Origin: Meghimatium bilineatum
Lineage: Eukaryota > Mollusca > Gastropoda > Stylommatophora > Philomycidae
Assembly (NCBI GenBank): GCA_034231615.1
Contig: CM067312.1
Location: forward strand, 6,559,747-6,623,746
DNA: 64,000 nt
Direction of reading: 5' to 3'
Shown here: in pieces, positions 22,430 to 32,618 of the stretch
Layout of the letters: the number at the start of each line of letters is the position of its first letter
Numbering within the stretch: the first letter of the stretch is position 1
Translations under genes and position numbers: made by a program
Notes under the pieces: model-generated
What the model was told of the DNA's origin: nothing
Database searches by the model: none
Seen by the model: only the letters and a program-made list of their open reading frames with translations

Positions 22430-23290
22430 ACAAAGTAGAGGTATTTCATATCTAAGCTACACTGGAAACATTGTCACCAGAATTCTAGACAGAAGATTAC
22501 AAGCATTCATCGAACCACAGCTTAGCAACACTCAAATGGGACTCCGTAAGAACAACAGCTGTACAGATGCCATTTTATACTTTCAGATAAATTCCACATA
22601 CACTCTGGAGTGAGACAACAATGTGTTCTATCTCTCGTTATTCATCAACATATCGATTTCATATGTAAAATTGCCAACCTTAATGAAGAAGACAACCTAA
22701 ACAACCGCCTGAGTGAACTTGTTTTTGCAGATGATCAAGCAATAATATCAACAACAAAAGAATAACTACAACAGCATATAAATAGACTACACATAATACA
22801 TAGGGACTTTGGCGTACTAAAGAAACACAAACTCCAGAGGAAGGAGAACTAAAGAAACAAACTCCAGAGCAAGGAGAACTAAAGAAACAAACTCCAGAGC
22901 AAGGAGAACTAAAGAAACAAACTCCAGAGCAAGGAGAACTAAAGAAACAAACTCCAGAGCAAGGAGAACTAAAGAAACAAACTCCAGAGCAAGGAGAACT
23001 AAAGAAACAAACTCCAGAGCAAGGAGAACTAAAGAAACAAACTCCAGAGCAAGGAGAACTAAAGAAACAAACTCCAGAGCAAGGAGAACTAGAGAAACAG
23101 TGATGGAGATGAATAGGACATAAATTAAGAATACGAACAGGAAGCATTGCATGATAAGGCTTTTTTCTGTAACGCAGACTGAAAGAGGAAGATCCAGAAA
23201 TACCTGGAGGAAAGAATTAGAATAAGAAACACAGACTGGACAGAACATGGGAAAAGCCAGAACTGGAAGAATTAGAAAGATATTGTGAAT
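22430..23290 (+). mobile_element. LINE RT fragment carrying a 30-bp internal array
   Basis: Reads ISYLSYTGNIVTRILDRRLQ, FIEPQLSNTQMGLRKNNSC and LNNRLSELVFADDQAIIST (FADD box). The KQTPEQGE array (22809-23097) follows, then WRWIGHKLRIRTGSIA and further 3' sequence. A SINE-A copy abuts the left end. Broken by stops. Confidence 0.72.
22809..23097. repeat. 30-bp array inside a LINE
   Basis: About 9.5 nearly identical copies of a unit with gaaacaaactccagagcaag. It encodes KQTPEQGELK on the plus strand, equivalent to the 'TKQ.P...EI.KR' motif that normally precedes RWxWIGH, which indeed follows. Confidence 0.93.
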
Positions 23291-23599
23291 AAACAGCAGC
23301 TTTAAATCTAGAAGGATTTTAATTACTAACTGTATAATGAACACAGAAGTCAGTTCTGTTCAAATAAACTCATATACAATGAAAGATAAGCAGGAACATT
23401 TATATCAATTGATATAAAATATGCCAAAAACAGGAAGCTTATAGCTAGTCTTTGGAATTTGTAAATGGCTGCTTCAAACATAATACTATAACTTTGTATG
23501 CTAGCCCCATAAATTGTGATAATTTATTTTACTGTAATACAGAACATAAAAAACATAAAAATACAGGGAGAGATACTACACGTAGATACTTAACAATAT

Positions 23600-24152
23600 T
23601 TTGGACACGATCACAAATGATAGTTGGCGTGAAAAGGAGAATGGGAATGGCTAAAAGTACTTTCAATGACATGAGGAAAATAAGGCATCTAAACAAATTA
23701 TAAACAAACTAAAAATGAGGCTTATAAATTGCTACAGCTATTCTAAATGTATGGATTAGAAACATGGACAATGAACAAACTAGAAGACAGAATTAATGTC
23801 TTTGAGATGTGCATGTATACAAGAATAGGGAAAACTTTGTGGAAAGAGAAGAAAACTAACAAAGAGGTTCTAACAACACTTCATATTAAAAAATTATTAT
23901 TAAAGGAAACAAAAATCAAACAAAAAAAGTATTTTTAGACATATTAAAAGTCATGACACCTAGTTGAAGACCTCGCTCAAGGGTAGAGTCACTGGGAGGC
24001 GAGCAAGAGAAAGGCATATATACAAGTGATAGAGAAATATCATGAGATGAACAGGTTACAGTCTAGCAGAGCACACCACCAAAGCAAGAAACAGGGGATG
24101 TTGGAAGTACCTGCAATGAACCTCCATTGCAGATACGGCACTTGATGATGAT
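23600..24152 (+). mobile_element. LINE 3' end, subfamily with conserved 3' region
   Basis: Reads YGLETWTMNKLEDRINVFEM and TRIGKTLWKEKKTNKEVLTT. The last 200 bp, from 'acacctagttgaagacc' to a gatgatgatgat stretch, recur at 41720-41925 and 50265-50455. Broken by frameshifts. Confidence 0.7.
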
Positions 24153-25104
24153 GATAATACAGAATATCACGTGAATCTATGCCCATGAGTTATCTAACGA
24201 ACCCTGATAGACATAAGGACAAGGTTAACTTGTAGTGGACCAATAAACAACCCATTTGGCCTTTTTTTCCTATTTACTGGTTTTGTCCCTTGTCCTCTTA
24301 GACTTAAGACTCTGAGTGTACCTAGTTTGTACAGAACTCTCACATTAAGTATGGAAAACGATGAAGAAAACCCATATACAAAAACAAACTTCACTGGTAT
24401 GCATCATTGCAGCAGCAAAAAAACTGTTACAAAATCTGGAAAAACATATGAAGGACAGGACTATGCATCCAGTTCATACATCCATGTTTATCCACTGTAT
24501 TTTTATCAGCAGAAATACAACTTTTTTTCCTGCATTTCCTATAACAAATTAGAACCACAATCAAGATTCAACTTTGATCACAAATGTGTCACAATATCTG
24601 AATAAAAATATCACTAACGATTAAATATTAACAAACAGATAAGTTCTGTTACAAAATTCCAAACTTGGATTTTTTGGAATTTTCAACTTTCTACTCTTAA
24701 TGCTAATTTTTAGTTTGTGTCCAGATTTTTACAAACCAAACTTTAAGATCCTAATACATGCCACCAGCCTGACTTACAAATCTGCTACACACAAATTAAA
24801 ATTGGCACAAAGAATTGGACACTTAAAAGGCGGAGGCGAAAAAAATAATAGTGGAGTGATAAAAATAATAGTGAAAGCAGAATGCCCTAGAAACGTTAGT
24901 TCTAGTAAAATTATGATAATATCCATCCCTATTTATTTTTTTTTACAGTTTAAGAACAAAGAATCTTCTACCTTACCATTTTGAACAAGTAGATAAGTCG
25001 TAAGCTGTGGTGTGAGGGGAGTATATACAAGGTCTGCAATGTTTCTGAGAACACTACATCATAATAAAGTGAGATAGGATGTGACAAGTTCTACTGTTAA
25101 ACAA
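24153..25104. other. Intron, nothing recognised
   Basis: Only short chance open frames are present. Confidence 0.45.
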
Positions 25105-26235
25105 CAAAAAATCTTGTCAATAGGTGATGAGAATGTCTGAAGGATCATAAGGTTTTCTTGCGACAAGACTCAAGACATTCTGAGATTCTGTGACCAGCCT
25201 CAGGATATCATAGTGAGATTTTTGCATGATAAGCCTCTGGATACAATTATGTTTTCTTGTGAAGAGCCTGAAGACATCATTATGAGTTTTTTTGTGTGGT
25301 AATCCTTGGGGTATAATTACATCTTATTGTGTGATGACTCCTTGATAGACTTCCAGATATAAATGTGAGGCCTTCATTAGATGAAACTCTAGACATAATT
25401 GTGAAGTTTTCAAGTTTTCTTGTACAATACTTCAGAAATACTTGCTTGTGGCAAATATAAATTAACTCTTTAGCTGTTATGGACGAGTTGACACGTTTCA
25501 AAAAATATCTACTCCATCATTGGTAAAAATGATTTCACTCTGAAATCGGCAATATACGTCAATCATCCCATCCATGCGGTATATATTTTCTGGTGTCAGT
25601 AAAAAACCAGTATGGTGAAAGCACTCTTACTTTTATAGGACTAGAGAAAGATACAGCACAGAGTGAAAGTCATTGGGGAAAGAATTCAGCAGCTAAGGAG
25701 TTAAACTGTTGAACAGAATCAATGGTTACAAATGCTTTCTGTAATGACGCTATTCATTGATGAATCAATCCATAACAAGCATGCTTTATCTCCTGTCAAA
25801 TTGCCTGCAAGCGCTGTCATGTCAGTATCTTGTGTGAGAATGAGATTAATTGTATAATCATTGTTTTCTTGCAGTAAATAAAATATACCTTGATATGGTT
25901 GAGTTCTGCAATCAAGGAGCAAGATGTCTGCTGTCATGGGATGAAACAATGACATCATTCCATGAAAAATCTCATTGTTTTGCCATGAGGCTTATATTAG
26001 TGTTTCAGACAGTCAACAATGTCTGCACATTTTTCTGTGGTGCGCCTCACTATGTAAATGAGCTTGTCCATGATAAGACTCAAAGCTTAGTAAAGTGTGT
26101 CTCTGATGTGCCTTAATGTGCAGTTAAGCCTCCCCATGATCAGCCTCAAAGTGTAGTCAAGCTTGTCCATGATGAGCCTCAAAGTGCAGTCAAGCTTGTT
26201 CATGAAAAGCCTCATAATGTAGCATGCTTCAATGA
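25105..26235. repeat. Degenerate repeats, clearest at the right end
   Basis: Motifs such as gatgagcctcaaagtgcag, gtccatgatgagcctcaaag and tgataagcctctgg recur at roughly 35-60 bp spacing; copies are much diverged. The best-kept units are at 26040-26230. Confidence 0.6.
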
Positions 26236-26744
26236 TCTTATACTAGTCTTTGGGTTTTTGTTTTGTTCAATGGCATTTGGCAACTACATGTATTTATAAG
26301 ATTCCACTTTGTTGCATTTATATGACTTTGGTCAATGAACAATTTTTCAATATCATCTTCAAGCAATTGCATCTGAAGAAGCAGCCTCAAGCACATCTTA
26401 CATGGTATCTGAATTTTATCAGAGATTGGAAATCTGGCCTACAGGATCAACCCATCAGAGTTAACTGTGGGGGACTTGTGAAGACCTCAAGCTCACAGCC
26501 ATGCTCATAATCCATACAGGAATAGATGCATAGCAGTCATTGTTCACCAAAGAAGCAATCTGAACAGGTGGTGGTCAGTAGCATCATGATGATGAGTATA
26601 CAACTGATAATCTGGAGTCTGTTGTAAGATGGTTGATGATGTCTTTGGGTTCTGGTTGACCCAGTGTTTGTGAAGGTTTTCATGTGCTTATTCTCTATCA
26701 CTCATTCACATTTTATTTTTGCTGTTTGTTAGAGCATCTGTTTG

Positions 26745-26990
26745 CTTGTGTGAAGGCTGCTGCTGTAAATGGTCATCCTATGTGTAGCCATGATTGTGTG
26801 AAGGCCGCTGCTGTAAAAGGTCATCCTATGTGTAGCCATGATTGTGTGAAGGCTTATGCTGTAAAAGGTCATCCTATGTATAGCCATGATTGTGTGAAGG
26901 CTGCTGCTGTAAATGGGCATCCTATGTCTAGCCATAATTGTGTGAAGGCCGCTGTTGTAAATGGTCATCATATGTGTAGACAAAGATAAG
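26745..26990. repeat. 48-bp array, five copies, open on both strands
   Basis: The unit includes gtgtgaaggctgctgctgta and atcctatgtgtagccatgat. It encodes CVKAAAVNGHPMCSHD per unit on the plus strand and is also open on the minus strand. No gene context. Confidence 0.9.
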
Positions 26991-27039
26991 TCTAACAAAA
27001 TTGAAGTTGCTTGTATGTGGAAAAACCTCAAAATATAGT

Positions 27040-27240
27040 TATACTTCCATAATGAGCCTCAAATTGTAATCAAGTTTGCCAAAATACTAGATTGCCCATA
27101 AGCTTCAATGTGTTGAGCTTGTCCTTGAGAAGCCTCAATGTGTAATCTGGTTTGCCCATGATAATCCTCAGTATGCAACCTAGTTTGCTCATGATAAGCT
27201 TCAATGTGTAGTCTAGCTCGTTCATGTAATTCTTCATAAC
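27040..27240. repeat. Degenerate array related to that at 26.1 kb
   Basis: Copies of 'cctcaatgtgtagtct ... tttgcccatgataa' of about 35 bp, diverged, continuing the 25.1-26.2 kb type. Confidence 0.6.
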
Positions 27241-27964
27241 AAGAGATTAAGTCGGATGAGCATTGTAAGCAATTTTTCATTCATAACGAGTCAGGTTGGT
27301 GTTGAGTGTCAGCATACAATGAAGCTTTTCGATAATGACGCAATGTGCAATCAATCATATATCGAGCCTCAGAATGTTGCAAGGTATTCCCATGATGGGC
27401 CTCAAAATTAATTTAAGTGGTAGAGTGTATCCATATCCTCAGTGTATTACTGCCTTGTATAGGTGGAATAATATGCAAGCTGATTCTGTGAGTACTCTCT
27501 GTTATAAGCTTCAAATTCTAGTGAGTTCAGGGCTGTTATCTTGTGAGTAGCAATAACATGATGGGATACTCTCTGCATTGTATCAAGGCGGAGTTCATTT
27601 CTTGGAATGACTGTGGGTTCTGGAAGTATTTTTGATGCTCTGTGATTTACATCAGATATGCTAACTTTGGGCTGAGGAAGGATGTTTCTGTAGGGCTTAC
27701 TGAGATGTATCCGTGATGTTGAGTTTCATTCTCTTGAGGTCAAGCTCTGGTTTGTAATCTCAAGTTGTATGTAGAAGTCTTGTATAAATGATTGACAAGG
27801 ACTCTTTGTTGCAATAGAACACCGCTAGATAGATGTAACAAGGAAACTTGCTGATACATCCCAGGCTCCAAAACTTCAAACGCATTGATAAACTTTTTAT
27901 ACATGTAGCTGCATACGGATTGGAGAAGTTGCATTTTGAAATATTTGGCTGGAGCTTACAACTT
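27241..27964. other. Intron, nothing recognised
   Basis: Contains weak echoes of the 26-27 kb degenerate repeats at its left side. Confidence 0.4.
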
Positions 27965-28135
27965 TATGAATGACTTCAGGAACTTCTGTTGCTACTTCTC
28001 TTATAAGAGTCTTCCTTTCTCTTGTTATCATGTTGAAGGTCATCTGTTGTTTCATCAGGAGCGTCTCTGTTGCTATTTCTCTTATAAGAGTATTCCTTTC
28101 TCTTGTTATCATGTTGAAGGTTATCTCTCAGGCTG
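27965..28135. repeat. Two direct repeats of about 75 bp
   Basis: Each contains ctgttgctacttctcttata or its near copy, and ctttctcttgttatcatgtt. Each includes the perfect palindrome ctcttataagag. Confidence 0.85.
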
Positions 28136-28619
28136 GTTAAAAAGGACATGAACTTTTTTTTTGGCAGTTGCGGAGAACTCTAGGTTCAAGTTATAAATAA
28201 TGCGTCAAAATGTGGGACCTGCTAACTGCATTTTGCTTTAAAATATATATTTAGGTGCTTTACCGTGTAGCAGTGAATGCCAGCAGAATCAATACACTGG
28301 ACATTTGAAATGCTTGATCTGGTTACATCAGGTGTTTTGATTTTGGAATATATCCTGTTTTGATACATACATGACATCATTTACTCATACACAATGGCTG
28401 CCCTATCTTCCTGGTCCCTGAAGTGTTTGTTACTGACTGTACCATCTCTGCTACAAATTGCAGTACCATTTCTCCTATAAATTTCATGCTTCTTCTCAAT
28501 TGTTGTGACATTTGATCCATATGTTGCATTTAGAAAGAATATGTTGTTGTTGCTGAATGGCATTTTTTTCTATATTGTTGAATGTAAGGCTGAACTTTCT
28601 CACAATTGAACAGGATGTA

Positions 28620-29170
28620 GTTTTCTCACCCCTAATGGCAAACATGTGATTAACTTCCTCCTTGCTGATAGACATCTGCTTCATTACTTTCCATCAACAT
28701 CTTGATTTTCTTCCTTTCTCTTCCTCTCTATCCCCACTAGCAAATACATGATGGATTTCCTCCTTGAAGATAGAAATCTGGCTTCATTTTCCATGAATAA
28801 TTTCTTCTCTACTCCCAGTGAAAAACATGTGATTGACTTCCTTTTTTACTGATAGACACATGACTTCACTTTCCATCAGGACTTTCTTCTCTATTCCCGT
28901 TGACAAATATGATTGGCTCTCTCCTTGCAGAACTGGCTTCACTTTCTATCAAGACTTTCTTCTATATTCCCAGTGACAAACATATGATTGACTTCCTCCT
29001 TACTGATAGACATCAGACTTTACTGTCCATCAAAACTTTCTTCTCTATTCCCAGTGACAAACCTATAATTTACTTCCTCCTTACTGATAGACATCTGATT
29101 TCACTTCACTTTTCATCAACATCATTATTTTCTCTCTATCCCCATTGAGAAGCACATGATTGACCTTTTC
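28620..29170. repeat. About 80-bp degenerate array, about seven copies
   Basis: The recurring motifs are tgattgacttcctccttact, gatagacatctg and catcaagactttcttctcta. Copies are diverged with frequent indels. Confidence 0.8.
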
Positions 29171-29415
29171 CTTGCCGATAGACATCTGGGCATCATGAAG
29201 TATTTTCCTACTGCAGGGATATCTGGAAGAAGACAACCTCTCCTTTTTGTGACATCATTTTTTGGATGTTACCAAAGAACTTTGTTGTTCCAATCTTTCT
29301 TCCTCTTCAAGCCTTTCAAGTATAGAAGAGTCAAACTTTGACCTTGTAAAGAGGTAATGAGTGTAGACAAAGACTGTCCCAGGATAAAAAGTTGCCATTA
29401 CACTTCTATACTAAC

Positions 29416-29456
29416 CTGAGATGAACCGCCGGCCTCCATTCTTCTTCGTTTGGCCT
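29416..29456 (-). CDS. THOC2: THOC2 exon 10 (41 bp)
   Basis: A short exon of 41 bp, phase 1 in and phase 0 out, encoding EAKRRRMEAGGSSQ. The human tail contains a similar EQKRRKID peptide, so this basic motif is likely the conserved nuclear-localisation-like element. The acceptor is ttcag preceded by a pyrimidine tract, and the donor is gttagt. It is far too short to be found by length alone; phase agreement with exons 9 and 11 is the main support. Confidence 0.8.
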
Positions 29457-30179
29457 CTGAAATGACAGAAGAAAGTTTTAAAATCAATTTATTTAGCAAC
29501 AACACATTTATTAATTACATCTATACCGTCAGCTTTCAAGAGATGAAAGATCAATTTGTATAAATACAGATGAACTCCTCTATAGTAAAAAGTAAAGTTT
29601 TCCAGTCTCCATGTTTTTTTTGGGAATACTGTGCTAGGAAATTTTTTTAGGAATACCTTGTTAGGCACATATTTTTATTGACCAACTACATACCTAGGGA
29701 TTATGTAGTTAGCATTATCCCCGCTGCGCTTTTATTTTCCCAGGAGATCTGGTACCCATTTCTTTAGGCTGGGTCGGCCTAGAAGCCATTGATGATTTTA
29801 AAATATTTCTACTGGAAACTGAACCTGGATCACCCGAACAAGAAACCAGTTCACTAAAAACTGAGTTACCATGGCCCAATCTCTCAATCCCTCTCATATT
29901 TCATTTTCTGCATGTGGGTTTATTATATAAAACAGCTGCTGTCACCTTTCCATCTTTTAAAACGATAGTATTATTACTGTTGTGCTATAAGAAACATAAC
30001 CTACAACCCATGGCTCGGATGAGTGTGACTCACAGGACTAATCTGAGCTACAAAGAGCCTTCTAAAGTATGTAATAGGAATCATTGGGTCCACCATAATT
30101 ATTAAATTGAATAACCAGAAATGTCAATGAAGAAGTTTCATGCACAATTTACCGCATAGATAAATAAGTAAATAACTGT
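29457..30179. other. Intron upstream of exon 10, nothing recognised
   Basis: AT-rich; no element identified. Confidence 0.45.
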
Positions 30180-30372
30180 TTAGAAAGACAAATAATGGAG
30201 GGAAGAGTACCTGGGAGAGGAGAAGGGGCAGACCAAGAAGACGATGGACTGACGACATTAAAGATAACATGAATACATCGCTAGAAAATGCAAGCCACAT
30301 CGCCCAAGACAGAGAGAGGTTCAGAGAGTTCATTGGGAAGACAACGTTCTGGAAGGAATACGTCACATGACA
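30180..30372 (+). mobile_element. RTE-like LINE 3' terminus
   Basis: Reads RRGRPRRRWTDDIKDNMNTS, then AQDRERFREFIGKTTFWKEY and VT-stop. This is the protein C-terminus of the same kind of element as at 4190-4712. Confidence 0.65.
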
Positions 30373-30499
30373 CAGATAAATAAGTACTCCTCACTACAAA
30401 TTTAACAACAAACATCAGTCTTAATAACAAGTCGCAGTACATTTTTCATATATCGGAGGTCAAAAAAGAGTGTGTAAGGATTATGTAAGGATTATCCAA

Positions 30500-30731
30500 G
30501 ACCCATTGTTAGATTTTGGAATCTTTCCTTCATTGGATGATTTAGAATACACAGAAACTTTTCTGTTTGTATTAGTACCTTTGTGTCTCTGCATTCGCCA
30601 ATTCTTTGCATTCACACCATTTTCTGCATTTCTACTATGGGTGTTGATTTCATTGCTCCGAACATTATCCTAAGTGTCTGGTTTTGCACTTTATCTAGAT
30701 CCTGTAATGTGATGTTTGATGCAGGACTATC
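30500..30731 (-). mobile_element. Internal fragment of the same LINE family
   Basis: Homologous to bases 32603-32834 of the large LINE and collinear with it. It covers the junction between the reverse transcriptase and RNase H regions. Similarity stops abruptly at both ends, so it is a double-ended fragment. It preserves CAA where the large copy has the stop TAA. Confidence 0.85.
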
Positions 30732-30749
30732 TATTAAGCATAAATAGAT

Positions 30750-31125
30750 AAATATGAGAAATAGAGTTCTGCAGTGCTATATAACACCTATACTAATATA
30801 TGGGTGCCAGTCTTGGACAATAAACAAACTGGAAAGTGAGAAATTAGAGGCAACAGAGATGTGGTTCTACAGAAGAATTCTGAGAATACCATGGACTGCC
30901 AGAAAAACTAATGTAGAGGTATTGAAAGAGTCAAATGCGAAACAGACCTTAATCAACAATATAAGAAAAAGGCAATCTTTTTTTTTGTGGCCATTTCATG
31001 AGACAGGCAGGTTTAGAGAACAGTCACAACAGGCAAAATTGAAGGCAACAGAGACAGAGGGCGACAACGTGAGAAAATATTTGACAGTTTGACAACCTGA
31101 CATGGCAAGGAAATAACAACGACTT
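30750..31125 (+). mobile_element. RTE-like LINE 3' fragment
   Basis: Reads VLQCYITPILIYGCQSWTIN, KLEATEMWFYRRILRIPWTA and RKTNVEVL, then a frame change to a GRQREKIFDSLTTW-like end. It stops where the 54-bp array (31140 onward) begins. Confidence 0.75.
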
Positions 31126-31134
31126 TGATACATA

Positions 31135-31560
31135 ATACTGTGGCTGTTTCTCGTACCCTGTGAGAGTCTCAATATAAGCAGATGTTTCACGATTCCTCTG
31201 TTTTTCGTACCCTGTGAGAGCCTCAATATAAGCAGTTGTTTCAGGATCCCTCTGTTTCTCGTACCCTGTGAGAGCCTCAATATAATCAGTTGTTTCAGGA
31301 TTCCTCTGTTTCTCGTACCCTGTGAGAGCCTCAATATAATCAGTTGTTTCAGGATTCCTCTGTTTCTCGTACCCTGTGAGAGCCTCAATATAATCAGTTG
31401 TTTCAGGATTCCTCTGTTTCTCGTACCCTGTGAGAGCCTCAATATAATCAGTTGTTTCAGGATTCCTCTGTTTCTCGTACCCTGTGAGAGCCTCAATATA
31501 AGCAGTTGTTTCAGGATCCCTCTGTTTCTCGTACCCTGTGAGAGCCTCAATATAAGCAGT
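31135..31560. repeat. 54-bp array, left part
   Basis: Eight copies of a unit with tgtttcaggattcctctg and ctcgtaccctgtgagagc. It continues at 35614-35985; the large LINE splits it. Because 54 is a multiple of three, several frames stay open. Confidence 0.95.
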
Positions 31561-31595
31561 TCTTCTTCTTCTTCTTTCGTTCACTTGAAACATGT

Positions 31596-32609
31596 CTATA
31601 TCTGTAATTCTGTCTCCTTAATAAAACTCACTGTCTTTTGTAGTTCATACAGTGTCCCATAGAGTTTTGATTCCAGTGTTGTTTCCTCTGGCCAATATGT
31701 CTGCCTCAGCGTTTCATGCTCAGAACACTCTTGAAGTATATGTTTGGCACTCTGTGCTGCCTGTCCACATGTACACATGGCCGTGTTGCCAATCTTGAAC
31801 TTTGTATACATGTGACTGCGGAGTCGGTTGTGTCCTGTTCTGAGACGTAGAATTATAACTTGTTCTGATCTGTTCATATTGTGATAGTCATCTTGTGTTG
31901 GTGTTTGTGGCTTTCTTATTGACTTTATCATCTGTTTTTTCTGATGGTAGGTGATTGGTATATCTGGTTGGTCTTCGGCAGCACCTTCCTTAGCCAGTTT
32001 GTCTGCTTTTTCATTTCCTGGTATTCCACAGTGAGAGGGTATCCACTGCATGGTTACCCTATACTGGTAAGACAATTCGCTAAGTAGTTTTTTTAAGTCT
32101 GTTAGTTTTCCAGACTGGAGAGCTTGAAGCACTGACCTTGCATCTGTCAGGAATACCACAGGCTGTAGGTCAGAGTTGGAGTTCAGCAGTTTTTTAGCTG
32201 CCACACTAATTGCCTGGATTTCTGCATCATAATTATTGCAGAATTTTCCTGTCGGTGTTCTGATTGTATCTCTAGGCTTGTGTGGATATTCTATATATAC
32301 ACCTGCACCTCCATTCCTCACAGCATTCTGTGCTGACCCATCTGTGTACACTCTGACCCATATATCTTGTGGATATTCCTCATCCAGGAAACTGAGGGTG
32401 ACTGTCATTCGCTGCACACTGTTCTGTTCGTCCTCGCTTAGTATTCCTTTCACATGGGTCTGAATGTATATTGGCATTCCATGGCTTTCACTCCACGGGG
32501 TTTGCTCTGGTACAGACCTTAAGGGGCTGTCAACTTCAGGTAGGTCTGTAAGTTGTCTACGGAGTCGTTTAGCTTGATGGATAAAGCTGCTCCTTTTCAG
32601 TCGTCCCAT
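31596..32609 (-). CDS. LINE RNase H and C-terminal zinc-knuckle domain
   Basis: This 337-codon frame is in the same reading frame as the reverse transcriptase ORF and begins four codons after its stop. RNase H motifs are in order: VYTDGSAQNAVRNGGAG, CNNYDAEIQAISVAAK, VVFLTDARSVLQAL and WIPSHCGIPGNEKADKLAKE. A CTCGQAAQSAKHILQEC zinc-knuckle-like segment and KLYGTLYELQKTVSF follow near the end. RNase H after RT is typical of the I/Jockey-group LINEs (I, Nimb, Ingi and relatives). It probably formed one polyprotein with the upstream ORF. Confidence 0.93.
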   Translation of the reverse strand: MGRLKRSSFIHQAKRLRRQLTDLPEVDSPLRSVPEQTPWSESHGMPIYIQTHVKGILSEDEQNSVQRMTVTLSFLDEEYPQDIWVRVYTDGSAQNAVRNGGAGVYIEYPHKPRDTIRTPTGKFCNNYDAEIQAISVAAKKLLNSNSDLQPVVFLTDARSVLQALQSGKLTDLKKLLSELSYQYRVTMQWIPSHCGIPGNEKADKLAKEGAAEDQPDIPITYHQKKQMIKSIRKPQTPTQDDYHNMNRSEQVIILRLRTGHNRLRSHMYTKFKIGNTAMCTCGQAAQSAKHILQECSEHETLRQTYWPEETTLESKLYGTLYELQKTVSFIKETELQI

Positions 32610-32618
32610 TGCTAGATT

